DNA of 64,000 nucleotides from Salinimicrobium sp963709775 (GCA_963709775.1 CAVPXS010000018.1:186001-250000), one strand, 5' to 3'. Shown: positions 10,102-18,977, counted from the first letter of the stretch. Made by a program: numbers and translations. Notes: generated by a model from the sequence alone, not told the origin.

Positions 10102-12213
10102 ATGGCACAAAGAGATTTAAAATTTACTAGAAATATTGGTATTGCTGCGCATATTGATGCAGGTAAAACCACTACAACAGAACGTATCCTTTTCTATACC
10201 GGTATTAGTCATAAAATTGGTGAGGTGCACGATGGTGCGGCTACTATGGACTGGATGGAGCAGGAGCAGGAAAGAGGTATTACCATTACCTCCGCTGCAA
10301 CTCACTGTAAGTGGATGTACCGCGATCAGGAATTCACAGTTAATATTATTGATACTCCCGGTCACGTTGACTTTACTGTAGAGGTAGAGCGTTCACTTCG
10401 TGTTCTTGATGGGATGGTTGCTCTTTTCAGTGCGGTTGATGGTGTTGAGCCACAATCTGAAACTGTTTGGAGACAAGCCGATAAATATCGCGTTCCAAGA
10501 CTTGGTTTCGTGAATAAAATGGACCGTCAGGGTGCAGATTTCTTTAAGGTGTGTAAGCAGGTTAAAGAAATGCTTGGTGGAAATCCTGTTCCACTTCAAA
10601 TTCCTATTGGGGATGAAATCGACTTCAAAGGAGTTGTTGATCTTATTTCTAAGAAAGCAGTTGTTTGGAATGAGGAGGACTACGGGATGACGTACGAAAC
10701 CATAGAGATTCCAGCAGAACTGGTAGAGGATGTGAATAAATATAGAGCTGAATTGGTAGAGGCAGTTGCTGAATACGATGAAGCTTTAATGGAGAAATTC
10801 TTCGAAGACGAGAACTCTATTACAGAAGACGAGATCATTGCTGCGCTTAGAGCTGCAACAATTGATATGTCTATTATTCCTATGATGTGTGGTTCTGCCT
10901 TTAAAAATAAAGGAGTTCAGGCGATGTTGGATGCGGTAATGCGTTACCTTCCTTCACCGGTTGATGTTGAGGCTATCGTAGGTGTTAATCCTGATACAGA
11001 AAAAGAAGAAAGTCGTAAGCCACATGTAGATTCGCCTTTTTCTGCATTAGCTTTTAAAATTGCTACCGATCCTTTCGTTGGACGTTTAGCTTTCTTTAGA
11101 GTTTATTCAGGAGCGTTAGATGCAGGTTCTTATGTTCAGAACAACCGTTCTGGTAAGAAAGAGCGTATCTCTCGTATTTACCAGATGCATGCAAATAAAC
11201 AACAGCCAATTGACAGAATTGAAGCCGGAGATATTGGTGCGGCTGTTGGATTTAAAGATATTAAAACAGGAGATACCCTTACAGACGAGAAACATCCAAT
11301 TGTATTGGAGTCTATGTCTTTCCCTGAACCTGTAATTGGTATTTCTGTTGAGCCTAAAACTAAGGCAGATGTGGATAAGATGGGTATGGCTTTAGCTAAA
11401 TTAGCTGAAGAAGATCCAACTTTCCAGGTTAAAACTGATGAAGTTTCAGGTCAAACGATTATTTCAGGAATGGGTGAACTTCACCTTGAGATTCTTGTGG
11501 ATCGTTTGAAAAGAGAATTTAAGGTTGAGGTAAATGAAGGTCAGCCACGTGTTGAGTACAAAGAAACAGTTACCAGAGATGCAGATCACAGAGAGGTTTA
11601 TAAAAAGCAATCTGGTGGTCGTGGTAAATTTGGTGATATTGTATTCACATTAGGACCTGCAGACGAGGACTTTAAAGGACCTGGACTACAATTTGTTGAT
11701 GAGATTAAAGGTGGACGTATCCCTAAAGAATTTATTCCTTCAGTGGAAAAAGGATTTAAAGAGGCGATGAAAACCGGGCCAATGGCAGGTTTCACCATGG
11801 ATACTTTAAAAGTGGTTCTTAAGGATGGATCTTTCCACCCTGTGGATTCCGATCAACTTTCGTTCGAATTGGCTGCGAAAATGGGTTATAAAGTTGCTGC
11901 TAAAAAAGCAGGTGCTGTGATCCTTGAGCCAATCATGAAAGTAGAAGTGGTTACTCCTGAAGAGAACATGGGTGATATAGTAGGAGATTTGAACAGACGT
12001 CGTGGACAGGTGAATAACATGTCTGACAGGTCTGGTGCGAAAGTGATCAAAGCTGAAGTGCCATTATCTGAGATGTTTGGATATGTTACTACATTGCGTA
12101 CCCTTTCTTCGGGACGTGCAACCTCTACTATGGAATTTTCTCATTATGCCGAGACTCCTTCTAATATATCAGAAGCAATCATGAAGGCAGAAAAGGGAAC
12201 CGCTAACGATTAA
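10102..12213 (+). CDS. fusA: translation elongation factor G
   Basis: 703 residues. This GTPase drives ribosomal translocation. The G domain shows AHIDAGKTT (about 16-24), DTPGHVDF (about 88-95) and NKMD (about 142-145), and domains II-V follow to a normal C-terminus. It sits between rpsG (3-base gap) and rpsJ (12-base gap). It is a canonical EF-G in the str operon, with no sign of being the recycling-only EF-G2 paralogue, since it is in the standard locus and full length. Confidence 0.98.
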   Translation: MAQRDLKFTRNIGIAAHIDAGKTTTTERILFYTGISHKIGEVHDGAATMDWMEQEQERGITITSAATHCKWMYRDQEFTVNIIDTPGHVDFTVEVERSLRVLDGMVALFSAVDGVEPQSETVWRQADKYRVPRLGFVNKMDRQGADFFKVCKQVKEMLGGNPVPLQIPIGDEIDFKGVVDLISKKAVVWNEEDYGMTYETIEIPAELVEDVNKYRAELVEAVAEYDEALMEKFFEDENSITEDEIIAALRAATIDMSIIPMMCGSAFKNKGVQAMLDAVMRYLPSPVDVEAIVGVNPDTEKEESRKPHVDSPFSALAFKIATDPFVGRLAFFRVYSGALDAGSYVQNNRSGKKERISRIYQMHANKQQPIDRIEAGDIGAAVGFKDIKTGDTLTDEKHPIVLESMSFPEPVIGISVEPKTKADVDKMGMALAKLAEEDPTFQVKTDEVSGQTIISGMGELHLEILVDRLKREFKVEVNEGQPRVEYKETVTRDADHREVYKKQSGGRGKFGDIVFTLGPADEDFKGPGLQFVDEIKGGRIPKEFIPSVEKGFKEAMKTGPMAGFTMDTLKVVLKDGSFHPVDSDQLSFELAAKMGYKVAAKKAGAVILEPIMKVEVVTPEENMGDIVGDLNRRRGQVNNMSDRSGAKVIKAEVPLSEMFGYVTTLRTLSSGRATSTMEFSHYAETPSNISEAIMKAEKGTAND

Positions 12214-12225
12214 TTTATCAGGAAA

Positions 12226-12531
12226 ATGAGTCAAAAAATCAGAATAAAACTAAAATCTTACGATCACAACCTGGTAGACAAATCTGCCGAGAAGATTGTA
12301 AAAACCGTAAAAAGTACGGGAGCTGTGGTAACGGGACCTATTCCATTGCCAACTCACAAGAAGATCTTTACTGTATTGCGTTCTCCGCACGTGAACAAGA
12401 AGTCAAGAGAGCAGTTTCAGTTAAGCTCATATAAGAGACTACTGGATATATACAGTTCTTCTTCAAAAACTATCGATGCCTTGATGAAACTTGAATTGCC
12501 AAGTGGAGTAGAGGTTGAGATTAAAGTGTGA
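12226..12531 (+). CDS. rpsJ: 30S ribosomal protein uS10
   Basis: 101 residues. S10 belongs to the 30S head and in other bacteria also joins NusB in antitermination. It contains the family stretch GPIPLPTHKKIFTVLRSPHVNKKSREQF (about 38-65). It follows fusA by 12 bases, but 150 bases with an attenuator-like hairpin separate it from rplC. It therefore belongs transcriptionally with the str block rather than heading an S10 operon. Confidence 0.97.
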   Translation: MSQKIRIKLKSYDHNLVDKSAEKIVKTVKSTGAVVTGPIPLPTHKKIFTVLRSPHVNKKSREQFQLSSYKRLLDIYSSSSKTIDALMKLELPSGVEVEIKV

Positions 12532-12681
12532 TAGCACTAACGGCTTCGAACCAGTTTCGGGGTCATACATGTCCTGAGCTTTAGGCGAGGGAAAAACGGT
12601 GAAAAATACATTCAGGATTGGAAGTGTTTTTCAATCCTGAATATTTTTAAATAAATATAAATTAATAACTAATAATTAATT
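12532..12681 (+). promoter_or_regulatory. candidate attenuator/leader RNA before rplC
   Basis: Non-coding 150 bases between rpsJ and rplC. A 10-bp stem TTCAGGATTG (12611-12620) / CAATCCTGAA (12632-12641) is followed by a T-rich tract, like an intrinsic terminator. The sequence TCCTGA in its 3' arm (12635-12640) is duplicated upstream at 12572-12577, which could pair with TCAGGA (12612-12617) and prevent the terminator. A small CCTGA/TTAGG hairpin (12573-12585) is a third option. Autoregulation by a ribosomal protein is inferred. Confidence 0.55.
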
Positions 12682-13293
12682 ATGTCTGGGTTAATAGGAA
12701 AAAAGATTGGCATGACCAGCATTTTTGACGAGAACGGAAAAAACATTCCCTGTACCGTTATCCAAGCTGGGCCATGTGTAATTACCCAAGTCAGAACCGA
12801 GGAGGTTGACGGGTACGAAGCTCTTCAACTTGGTTTCGATGACAAAAAGACTGCTAATAAGGCTGCCGAAGGGCATGCTAAAAAGGCCGGAGCCGCAGCA
12901 ATGCGCAAAGTCGTTGAATTCAAGGGATTTGAAGGAGAGCACAAACTAGGTGATACTATCACCGTTGAGCATTTTACTGAAGGCGAATTTGTAGACGTTT
13001 CCGGTATTTCAAAAGGTAAGGGTTTTCAAGGTGTTGTTAAGCGTCACGGTTTTGGTGGTGTTGGACAGGCGACTCACGGTCAACATAACCGTTTAAGAGC
13101 TCCCGGATCTATTGGTGCGGCGTCTTATCCTGCGAGAGTTTTCAAAGGAATGCGCATGGCCGGTAGAATGGGTGGTGAAAAAGTAAAAGTAGAAAACCTG
13201 AGAGTTTTAAAAGTGGTAGCAGATAAGAACCTTCTAGTGATAAAAGGTGCTGTTCCAGGACATAAGAACTCTTACGTAATCATTCAGAAGTAA
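12682..13293 (+). CDS. rplC: 50S ribosomal protein uL3
   Basis: 203 residues. L3 binds 23S rRNA near the peptidyl transferase centre. The start MSGLIGKKIGMTSIFDENG and the central loop GKGFQGVVKRHGFGGVGQATHGQ (about 112-134) are diagnostic. Its TAA overlaps the rplD start by one base (TAATG), which suggests coupled translation. It is the first gene after the hairpin-bearing intergenic region. Confidence 0.98.
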   Translation: MSGLIGKKIGMTSIFDENGKNIPCTVIQAGPCVITQVRTEEVDGYEALQLGFDDKKTANKAAEGHAKKAGAAAMRKVVEFKGFEGEHKLGDTITVEHFTEGEFVDVSGISKGKGFQGVVKRHGFGGVGQATHGQHNRLRAPGSIGAASYPARVFKGMRMAGRMGGEKVKVENLRVLKVVADKNLLVIKGAVPGHKNSYVIIQK

Positions 13294-13922
13294 TGGAAGT
13301 AGCAGTTTTAGATATAAAAGGAAAAGAAACAGGGAGAAAGGCAAACCTTTCTGATGCTGTTTTTGCAGTGGAGCCAAACAACCATGCTGTTTATCTTGAC
13401 GTGAAACAATACCTGGCTAACCAACGTCAGGGTACTCATAAAGCAAAAGAACGTGCAGAAATTACAGGTTCTACGCGTAAGATCAAGAAACAAAAAGGTA
13501 CAGGTACTGCCCGTGCAGGTAGTATCAAGTCTCCTATTTTTAAAGGTGGAGGTAGAGTATTTGGTCCACGACCAAGAAATTACTCTTTTAAGTTGAACAA
13601 AAGCTTGAAGAGACTGGCCAGGAAATCTGCGCTGTCAATGAAAGCAAATGACAACTCTATAATAGTAGTAGAAGATTTTTCATTTGACACTCCAAAAACC
13701 AAAAACTTCATTGAAGTTTTACAGGCTTTGGGGCTTGACGGGAAAAAATCTTTGATAGTGTTGGGTGACTCGAATAAAAACGTATATTTGTCGTCACGCA
13801 ATTTAAAGGCCTCTGAGGTTGTAAGTGCTTCAGAATTAAGTACTTACAAAATTTTAAACGCAAATAATCTTGTGTTTTTAGAGGGGTCTCTAGAAGGAAT
13901 TGAGTCGAATTTAAGTAAATAA
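13293..13922 (+). CDS. rplD: 50S ribosomal protein uL4
   Basis: 209 residues. L4 lines the peptide exit tunnel and in some bacteria autoregulates its operon. The tunnel loop region STRKIKKQKGTGTARAGSIKSP and FKGGGRVFGPRPRNYSFKLNKS (about 60-110) is intact. Its start overlaps the rplC stop by one base, and rplW follows after 5 bases. Confidence 0.98.
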   Translation: MEVAVLDIKGKETGRKANLSDAVFAVEPNNHAVYLDVKQYLANQRQGTHKAKERAEITGSTRKIKKQKGTGTARAGSIKSPIFKGGGRVFGPRPRNYSFKLNKSLKRLARKSALSMKANDNSIIVVEDFSFDTPKTKNFIEVLQALGLDGKKSLIVLGDSNKNVYLSSRNLKASEVVSASELSTYKILNANNLVFLEGSLEGIESNLSK

Positions 13923-13927
13923 GCATT

Positions 13928-14218
13928 ATGAGTATCTTAATAAAACCTATTATTACAGAGAAAGCTACGGCAGATAGCGAACTTAACAATAAGTACGCTT
14001 TTGTAGTTGATAATAAGGCGAATAAGATTGAAATTAAAGACGCAGTTGAGTCTGCTTATGGTGTTTCAGTTACTAAAGTTCGTACCATTAACGTTCGCCC
14101 GGACAGAAAAACCCGTTATACAAAGACAGGTGTTGTCACTGGTAAAACCAGTGCTTTCAAAAAAGCACTAGTACAGGTGGCGGAAGGTGAAACTATTGAT
14201 TTATATAGTAATCTCTAA
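13928..14218 (+). CDS. rplW: 50S ribosomal protein uL23
   Basis: 96 residues. L23 sits at the tunnel exit and docks SRP and trigger factor. IIKPIITEKATADSE at the N-terminus and VTKVRTINVRPDRKTRY in the middle match the family. It is embedded between rplD and rplB with 5- and 9-base gaps. Confidence 0.97.
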   Translation: MSILIKPIITEKATADSELNNKYAFVVDNKANKIEIKDAVESAYGVSVTKVRTINVRPDRKTRYTKTGVVTGKTSAFKKALVQVAEGETIDLYSNL

Positions 14219-14227
14219 GATTAAAAA

Positions 14228-15055
14228 ATGTCAGTTAGAAAATTAAAACCAGTTACCCCTGGTCAGCGTTTTAGAGTAGTGAACGGATTTGACGCGATCA
14301 CTACTGATAAGCCGGAGAAAAGTTTATTGGCTCCGAACAAAAGATCGGGTGGTAGAAACAGTCAAGGAAAAATGACCATGCGCTACATAGGTGGTGGTCA
14401 TAAAAAGCGTTACAGGATTATCGATTTCAAAAGAGACAAGCAGGGAATTCCTGCAACTGTCGCTTCTATTGAATACGATCCAAACAGAACTGCTTTTATC
14501 GCCTTATTGAATTATCAGGATGGTGAGAAACGATATATTATTGCTCAAAATGGACTTCAGGTTGGGCAGAATATAGTATCTGGAATGCAAGATGTAGCGC
14601 CCGAGATTGGGAACGCTATGCCTTTGTCTATAGTTCCTTTGGGTACTATTATCTCTTGTATTGAGCTTAGGCCGGGACAGGGAGCTGTAATGGCTCGTAG
14701 TGCAGGTGCTTTTGCGCAGTTAATGGCGAGAGAGGGAAAATACGCAACCATTAAATTGCCTTCTGGAGAGATCCGTAGGGTATTGGCTAGCTGTATAGCA
14801 ACTATTGGAGCTGTTTCGAACAGTGATCACCAGTTGTTGATTTCAGGTAAAGCCGGTAGACACAGATGGTTGGGTAGAAGACCAAGAACAAGACCTGTGG
14901 TTATGAACCCTGTAGATCACCCAATGGGTGGTGGTGAAGGTCGTGCTTCTGGAGGTCACCCACGTTCTAGAAAGGGTATACCTGCTAAAGGTTTCAGAAC
15001 CCGTTCTAAGACGAAGTCGAGTAATAAATATATTGTAGAACGTAGAAAGAAATAA
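14228..15055 (+). CDS. rplB: 50S ribosomal protein uL2
   Basis: 275 residues. L2 is required for peptidyl transferase activity and subunit joining. The C-terminal segment VVMNPVDHPMGGGEGRASGGHP (about 223-244) with the essential His is present, and the N-terminal RSGGRNSQGKMTMRYIGGGHKK is typical. It is followed 6 bases later by rpsS. Confidence 0.98.
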   Translation: MSVRKLKPVTPGQRFRVVNGFDAITTDKPEKSLLAPNKRSGGRNSQGKMTMRYIGGGHKKRYRIIDFKRDKQGIPATVASIEYDPNRTAFIALLNYQDGEKRYIIAQNGLQVGQNIVSGMQDVAPEIGNAMPLSIVPLGTIISCIELRPGQGAVMARSAGAFAQLMAREGKYATIKLPSGEIRRVLASCIATIGAVSNSDHQLLISGKAGRHRWLGRRPRTRPVVMNPVDHPMGGGEGRASGGHPRSRKGIPAKGFRTRSKTKSSNKYIVERRKK

Positions 15056-15061
15056 TAAGAT

Positions 15062-15340
15062 ATGGCACGTTCATTAAAAAAAGGACCTTACGTTCACTAT
15101 AAATTAGAGCAAAAAGTTGCTCAGAATACAGAGTCTGGAAAGAAAGCGGTTATTAAGACCTGGTCAAGGGCTTCTATGATCACTCCAGATTTTGTGGGGC
15201 AAACTATTGCTGTGCACAACGGGCGTCAATTCGTTCCTGTGTACATTACTGAGAACATGGTAGGTCATAAATTAGGTGAATTTTCACCAACAAGATCTTT
15301 TAGAGGTCATGCTGGTGCTAAGAATAAAGGTAAAAGATAA
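15062..15340 (+). CDS. rpsS: 30S ribosomal protein uS19
   Basis: 92 residues. S19 in the 30S head forms a bridge with S13. Conserved MARSLKKGPYV at the start and GHKLGEFSPTRSFRGHAG near the end identify it. It lies 6 bases after rplB and 8 before rplV. Confidence 0.98.
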   Translation: MARSLKKGPYVHYKLEQKVAQNTESGKKAVIKTWSRASMITPDFVGQTIAVHNGRQFVPVYITENMVGHKLGEFSPTRSFRGHAGAKNKGKR

Positions 15341-15348
15341 TTGAAGCT

Positions 15349-15756
15349 ATGGGAGTTCGTAAAAGAGAAAGAGCAGAGCAGACTAAAGAAGCTAAGAAGC
15401 AAATAGCTTTTGCTAAACTAAATAACTGCCCTACTTCGCCAAGAAAAATGCGTCTGGTTGCAGATCTTGTTCGTGGTGAAAAAGTAGAAAGAGCGCTTCA
15501 TATTTTGAAATTCAATTCTAAAGATGCGTCTAAGAGTCTTGAGAAGTTGTTATTGTCGGCAATTGCCAACTGGCAATCTAAGAATGAAGATGCAAGCATT
15601 GAAGATGCAGAGTTGTTTGTAAAGGAGATTCGTGTTGATGGAGGGAGTATGTTGAAGAGACTACGTCCTGCACCACAAGGTCGCGCACATAGAATTAGAA
15701 AACGTTCCAACCATGTTACATTGGTACTAGGAGCAAACAATAATACACAAAGCTAG
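15349..15756 (+). CDS. rplV: 50S ribosomal protein uL22
   Basis: 135 residues, slightly longer than in Escherichia coli because of a charged N-terminal extension (MGVRKRERAEQTKEAKK). The core NCPTSPRKMRLVADLVRG (about 26-43) and the tunnel beta-hairpin RVDGGSMLKRLRPAPQGRAHRIRKRSNH (about 98-125) are present. The gene sits in the standard S10-operon order. Confidence 0.97.
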   Translation: MGVRKRERAEQTKEAKKQIAFAKLNNCPTSPRKMRLVADLVRGEKVERALHILKFNSKDASKSLEKLLLSAIANWQSKNEDASIEDAELFVKEIRVDGGSMLKRLRPAPQGRAHRIRKRSNHVTLVLGANNNTQS

Positions 15757-15764
15757 TTAAGAGT

Positions 15765-16487
15765 ATGGGACAGAAAACAAATCCAATCGGGAATCGTCTT
15801 GGTATCATTAGAGGATGGGAATCCAACTGGTACGGAGGAAATGACTACGGCGACAAATTAGCCGAAGACGATAAGATTAGAAAATACATCCATGCTCGTC
15901 TATCAAAAGCGAGTGTATCAAGAGTGATTATTGAGCGTACTCTTAAACTTGTAACCGTTACTATCACCACTGCCCGTCCTGGTATCATTATTGGGAAAGG
16001 TGGACAGGAGGTAGACAAGTTGAAAGAAGAGCTTAAGAAGATCACCGACAAGGAAGTTCAAATCAACATCTTTGAAATCAAAAGGCCAGAATTGGATGCT
16101 CATTTAGTGGGATCCAGCGTTGCAAGACAAATTGAGAATCGTATCTCTTACCGTCGTGCAATAAAAATGGCAATTGCGGCTGCAATGAGGATGAATGCTG
16201 AAGGGATCAAAATTGAGATCTCCGGGCGTTTGAATGGGGCAGAGATGGCTCGTTCAGAATCCTACAAGGATGGAAGAATTCCATTGTCAACATTTAGAGC
16301 CGACATCGATTATGCTTTAGTTGAAGCTCATACTACTTATGGTAGACTGGGTGTTAAAGTATGGATCATGAAAGGCGAGGTATACGGTAAAAGAGAACTT
16401 TCTCCACTTGTTGGCATGGCCAAAAAACAAGGAGGAAAAACCGGAGCCGGACGAAGTGGTGCACCAAAATCACGTCGTAGAAAGTAA
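15765..16487 (+). CDS. rpsC: 30S ribosomal protein uS3
   Basis: 240 residues. S3 guards mRNA entry and has a KH domain with GXXG loop IIGKGGQEVDKLKEEL (about 75-90), followed by the C-terminal domain (AEGIKIEISGRLNGAEMAR). A Lys/Gly-rich tail ends the protein. It lies between rplV and rplP. Confidence 0.98.
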   Translation: MGQKTNPIGNRLGIIRGWESNWYGGNDYGDKLAEDDKIRKYIHARLSKASVSRVIIERTLKLVTVTITTARPGIIIGKGGQEVDKLKEELKKITDKEVQINIFEIKRPELDAHLVGSSVARQIENRISYRRAIKMAIAAAMRMNAEGIKIEISGRLNGAEMARSESYKDGRIPLSTFRADIDYALVEAHTTYGRLGVKVWIMKGEVYGKRELSPLVGMAKKQGGKTGAGRSGAPKSRRRK

Positions 16488-16506
16488 TTTTTTAAAGTAA
16501 AGAAAA

Positions 16507-16926
16507 ATGTTACAGCCTAAAAGAACAAAATATCGCAAGATGCAAAAAGGCCGTATGAAAGGTGTCTCTCAAAGAGGGCACAGACTTTCAAACGGAACCT
16601 TTGGAATCAAATCATTAGATTCTAATTTTGTGACTGCAAGACAAATTGAAGCTGCACGTATTGCCGCTACCCGTTATATGAAGAGGGAAGGTTCACTTTG
16701 GATCAAAATTTTTCCAGATAAGCCTATCACAAAGAAACCTCTTGAAGTACGTATGGGTAAAGGAAAAGGTGCTGTTGAATACTGGGCTGCAGTTGTAAAA
16801 CCCGGAAGAATACTTTTTGAAGTAGGAGGAGTGCCTTTTGATGTTGCTAAAGAGGCTTTACGCCTGGCAGCACAGAAACTACCTGTGAAAACTAAGTTCA
16901 TTGTAGCTAGAGATTATCAAGCTTAA
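16507..16926 (+). CDS. rplP: 50S ribosomal protein uL16
   Basis: 139 residues. L16 organises the A-site side of the 50S. MLQPKRTKYRKMQKGRMKGVSQRG at the N-terminus, RMGKGKGAVEYWAAVVKPGRILFE (about 81-104) and the C-terminal AAQKLPVKTKFI are diagnostic. The gap to rpmC is 11 bases. Confidence 0.98.
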   Translation: MLQPKRTKYRKMQKGRMKGVSQRGHRLSNGTFGIKSLDSNFVTARQIEAARIAATRYMKREGSLWIKIFPDKPITKKPLEVRMGKGKGAVEYWAAVVKPGRILFEVGGVPFDVAKEALRLAAQKLPVKTKFIVARDYQA

Positions 16927-16937
16927 TTAGACACGTC

Positions 16938-17129
16938 ATGAAACAATCAGAAGTTAGAGAATTGTCTGTAGCAGAATTACAGGAAGAACTTGGTAAGGAA
17001 AGGAAAGCATATTCCGATCTTAAAATGGCTCACGCAGTATCGCCATTAGAGAACCCAATACAGTTGAGAACTGTAAGAAGATCTATAGCGCGTATTGCTA
17101 CAGAGTTAACTAAAAGAGAACAACAATAA
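16938..17129 (+). CDS. rpmC: 50S ribosomal protein uL29
   Basis: 63 residues. L29 is a small helical protein beside L23 at the tunnel exit. MKQSEVRELSVAELQEEL and the central NPIQLRTVRRSIARIATEL match the family. It is located between rplP and rpsQ as usual. Confidence 0.96.
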   Translation: MKQSEVRELSVAELQEELGKERKAYSDLKMAHAVSPLENPIQLRTVRRSIARIATELTKREQQ

Positions 17130-17146
17130 GTGTTATTCTGCTGAAA

Positions 17147-17404
17147 ATGGAAAAAAGAAACTTAAGAAAAGAACGTATAGGTGTTGTTACTAGCAATAAG
17201 ATGGTTAAGTCTATTGTGGTTTCAGAAACTAAGAAAGTAAAGCACCCCATGTATGGGAAGTTCGTTTTGAAGACGAAAAAATACATGGCACACGACGAAA
17301 CAAACGACTGCAACATTGGAGATACTGTAAGGATCATGGAAACTCGTCCTATGAGTAAATCAAAATGCTGGAGATTAGTAGAAATAATTGAAAGAGCGAA
17401 GTAA
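17147..17404 (+). CDS. rpsQ: 30S ribosomal protein uS17
   Basis: 85 residues. S17 is a primary 16S rRNA binder with an OB fold. RKERIGVVTSNKMVKSIVV (about 6-24) and HDETNDCNIGDTVRIMETRPMSKSKCWRLVEI (about 49-80) are typical. rplN follows after 2 bases. Confidence 0.97.
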   Translation: MEKRNLRKERIGVVTSNKMVKSIVVSETKKVKHPMYGKFVLKTKKYMAHDETNDCNIGDTVRIMETRPMSKSKCWRLVEIIERAK

Positions 17405-17406
17405 TT

Positions 17407-17775
17407 ATGGTACAACAAGAGTCTAGATTAAGAGTTGCAGACAATACCGGGGCTAAAGAAGTTTTAGTGATTCGTGTATTGGGCGGTACAAATAGAAGAT
17501 ACGCTTCTGTTGGAGACAAGATCGTTGTCAGCGTAAAAGAAGCTACACCAAACGGAAACGTTAAGAAAGGTGCAGTTTCAACAGCAGTTGTTGTTCGTAC
17601 CAAAAAAGAAGTGCGCAGACCAGACGGGTCTTATATCCGTTTTGACGACAATGCGTGTGTTCTTCTTAACCCATCAGGGGAGATGAGAGGTACACGTGTT
17701 TTCGGTCCTGTAGCACGTGAACTTCGTGATAAGCAATTCATGAAGATTGTATCATTGGCACCAGAAGTGCTTTAA
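17407..17775 (+). CDS. rplN: 50S ribosomal protein uL14
   Basis: 122 residues, the standard length. L14 lies at the subunit interface and contacts 16S helix 14. MVQQESRLRVADNTGAKEVL at the start and FDDNACVLLNPSGEMRGTRVFGPVARELR near the end are diagnostic. Confidence 0.98.
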   Translation: MVQQESRLRVADNTGAKEVLVIRVLGGTNRRYASVGDKIVVSVKEATPNGNVKKGAVSTAVVVRTKKEVRRPDGSYIRFDDNACVLLNPSGEMRGTRVFGPVARELRDKQFMKIVSLAPEVL

Positions 17776-17787
17776 TACAGAAGTAAG

Positions 17788-18099
17788 ATGAAAAAGCTTA
17801 AAATAAAAACTGGAGATAATGTGCGTGTAACTGCCGGAGACCACAAAGGTCAGGAAGGTAAAGTGCAGCAAGTATTTCTGGATAAGAATAAAGCCATTGT
17901 GGAAGGAGTGAACATGGTTTCCAAGCATGAGAAACCCAGCGCATCAAATCCTCAAGGCGGAATTAAGAAGAAGGAAGCACCTATTCATATTTCCAATCTT
18001 TCTTTAATTGACAAGAATGGTGATAACACCAGGGTTGGATATAGAACAGAGAATGATAAGAAAGTTAGGTTTTCCAAAAAATCCAATGAAGTAATTTAG
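17788..18099 (+). CDS. rplX: 50S ribosomal protein uL24
   Basis: 103 residues. L24 initiates 50S assembly. The KOW motif is GDNVRVTAGDHKGQEGKVQQVFLDK (about 8-32), followed by VEGVNMVSKHEKPS and the C-terminal VGYRTENDKKVRFSKKS. It lies 2 bases before rplE. Confidence 0.97.
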   Translation: MKKLKIKTGDNVRVTAGDHKGQEGKVQQVFLDKNKAIVEGVNMVSKHEKPSASNPQGGIKKKEAPIHISNLSLIDKNGDNTRVGYRTENDKKVRFSKKSNEVI

Positions 18100-18101
18100 T
18101 T

Positions 18102-18653
18102 ATGGCGTACGTACCAAGACTTAAACAAGAGTATAAAGAGAGAGTGATCTCCGCTCTTACAGAAGAATTCAGCTACTCCAATCTTATGGAGGTTCCAAAA
18201 CTACAGAAGATAGTTGTGAGCCGTGGGGTTGGTGCTGCTGTTGCAGATAAGAAACTTATTGACCATGCGGTAGATGAATTAACAGCTATCACTGGACAAA
18301 AAGCCGTTGCGACCATTTCTAAAAAGGATGTTGCTTCTTTTAAACTTCGTAAAGGGATGCCTATTGGTGCTAAAGTTACTTTACGGGGAGAAAGAATGTA
18401 TGAATTCCTTGATCGTTTAATCACCTCTGCACTTCCACGTGTAAGGGATTTTAATGGGATTAACGCTACTGGTTTTGATGGAAGAGGAAACTATAACCTT
18501 GGTGTAACCGAGCAGATTATTTTCCCTGAGATCGATATCGACAAGGTGAACAGGATCAATGGTATGGATATTACCTTTGTAACCAGCGCACCTACAGATA
18601 AAGAAGCGAAATCATTGTTAACCGAACTAGGATTACCTTTTAAAAAGAATTAA
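18102..18653 (+). CDS. rplE: 50S ribosomal protein uL5
   Basis: 183 residues. L5 binds 5S rRNA. YKERVISALTEEFSYSNLMEVPKLQKIVVSRGVG at the start, AVATISKKDVASFKLRKGMPIG (about 66-87) and the NYNLGVTEQIIFPEIDID segment identify it. rpsN follows after 2 bases. Confidence 0.98.
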   Translation: MAYVPRLKQEYKERVISALTEEFSYSNLMEVPKLQKIVVSRGVGAAVADKKLIDHAVDELTAITGQKAVATISKKDVASFKLRKGMPIGAKVTLRGERMYEFLDRLITSALPRVRDFNGINATGFDGRGNYNLGVTEQIIFPEIDIDKVNRINGMDITFVTSAPTDKEAKSLLTELGLPFKKN

Positions 18654-18655
18654 TT

Positions 18656-18925
18656 ATGGCTAAAGAATCAATGAAAGCCCGTGAGGTGAAGAGACAGGAA
18701 TTGGTAGAAAAGTATGCCGAGAAACGCAAGGCTCTTAAAGAAGCTGGCGATTACGAGGGATTACAAAAATTACCAAAGAACTCATCACCTGTACGTTTGC
18801 ACAATCGTTGTAAACTAACAGGAAGACCAAGGGGGTATATGAGACAGTTCGGTATTTCCAGGGTTACTTTCAGGGAAATGGCGAACAATGGATTAATTCC
18901 CGGAGTTAGAAAAGCTAGTTGGTAA
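18656..18925 (+). CDS. rpsN: 30S ribosomal protein uS14 (zinc-free type)
   Basis: 89 residues. S14 is in the 30S head. The C-terminal half RLHNRCKLTGRPRGYMRQFGISRVTFREMANNGLIPGVRKASW is diagnostic. It has a single Cys in place of the CxxC...CxxC ligands, so it is the zinc-independent form, and the length also fits that form. It is followed by a 67-base gap holding an imperfect inverted repeat. Confidence 0.97.
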   Translation: MAKESMKAREVKRQELVEKYAEKRKALKEAGDYEGLQKLPKNSSPVRLHNRCKLTGRPRGYMRQFGISRVTFREMANNGLIPGVRKASW

Positions 18926-18940
18926 GATTATAAATTGGGA

Positions 18941-18977
18941 GAAGGTTCCCCGATAATTATCGAGGGAAAACCCCTTC
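18941..18977 (+). repeat. imperfect inverted repeat between rpsN and rpsH
   Basis: Arms GAAGG-TTCCC-CGATAA and TTATCG-A-GGGAA-AACC-CCTTC form an extended hairpin around the perfect palindrome CGATAATTATCG (18951-18962). There is no T-tract, so it is not a standard terminator. It sits in one of the few real gaps of the ribosomal cluster and may be an mRNA processing or regulatory structure. Confidence 0.5.

Noticed and set aside
12710..12735. CATTTTTGA match inside rplC as another palindrome copy
   Set aside because: It lacks the CAAAAATG partner arm and encodes conserved L3 residues (SIFDE).
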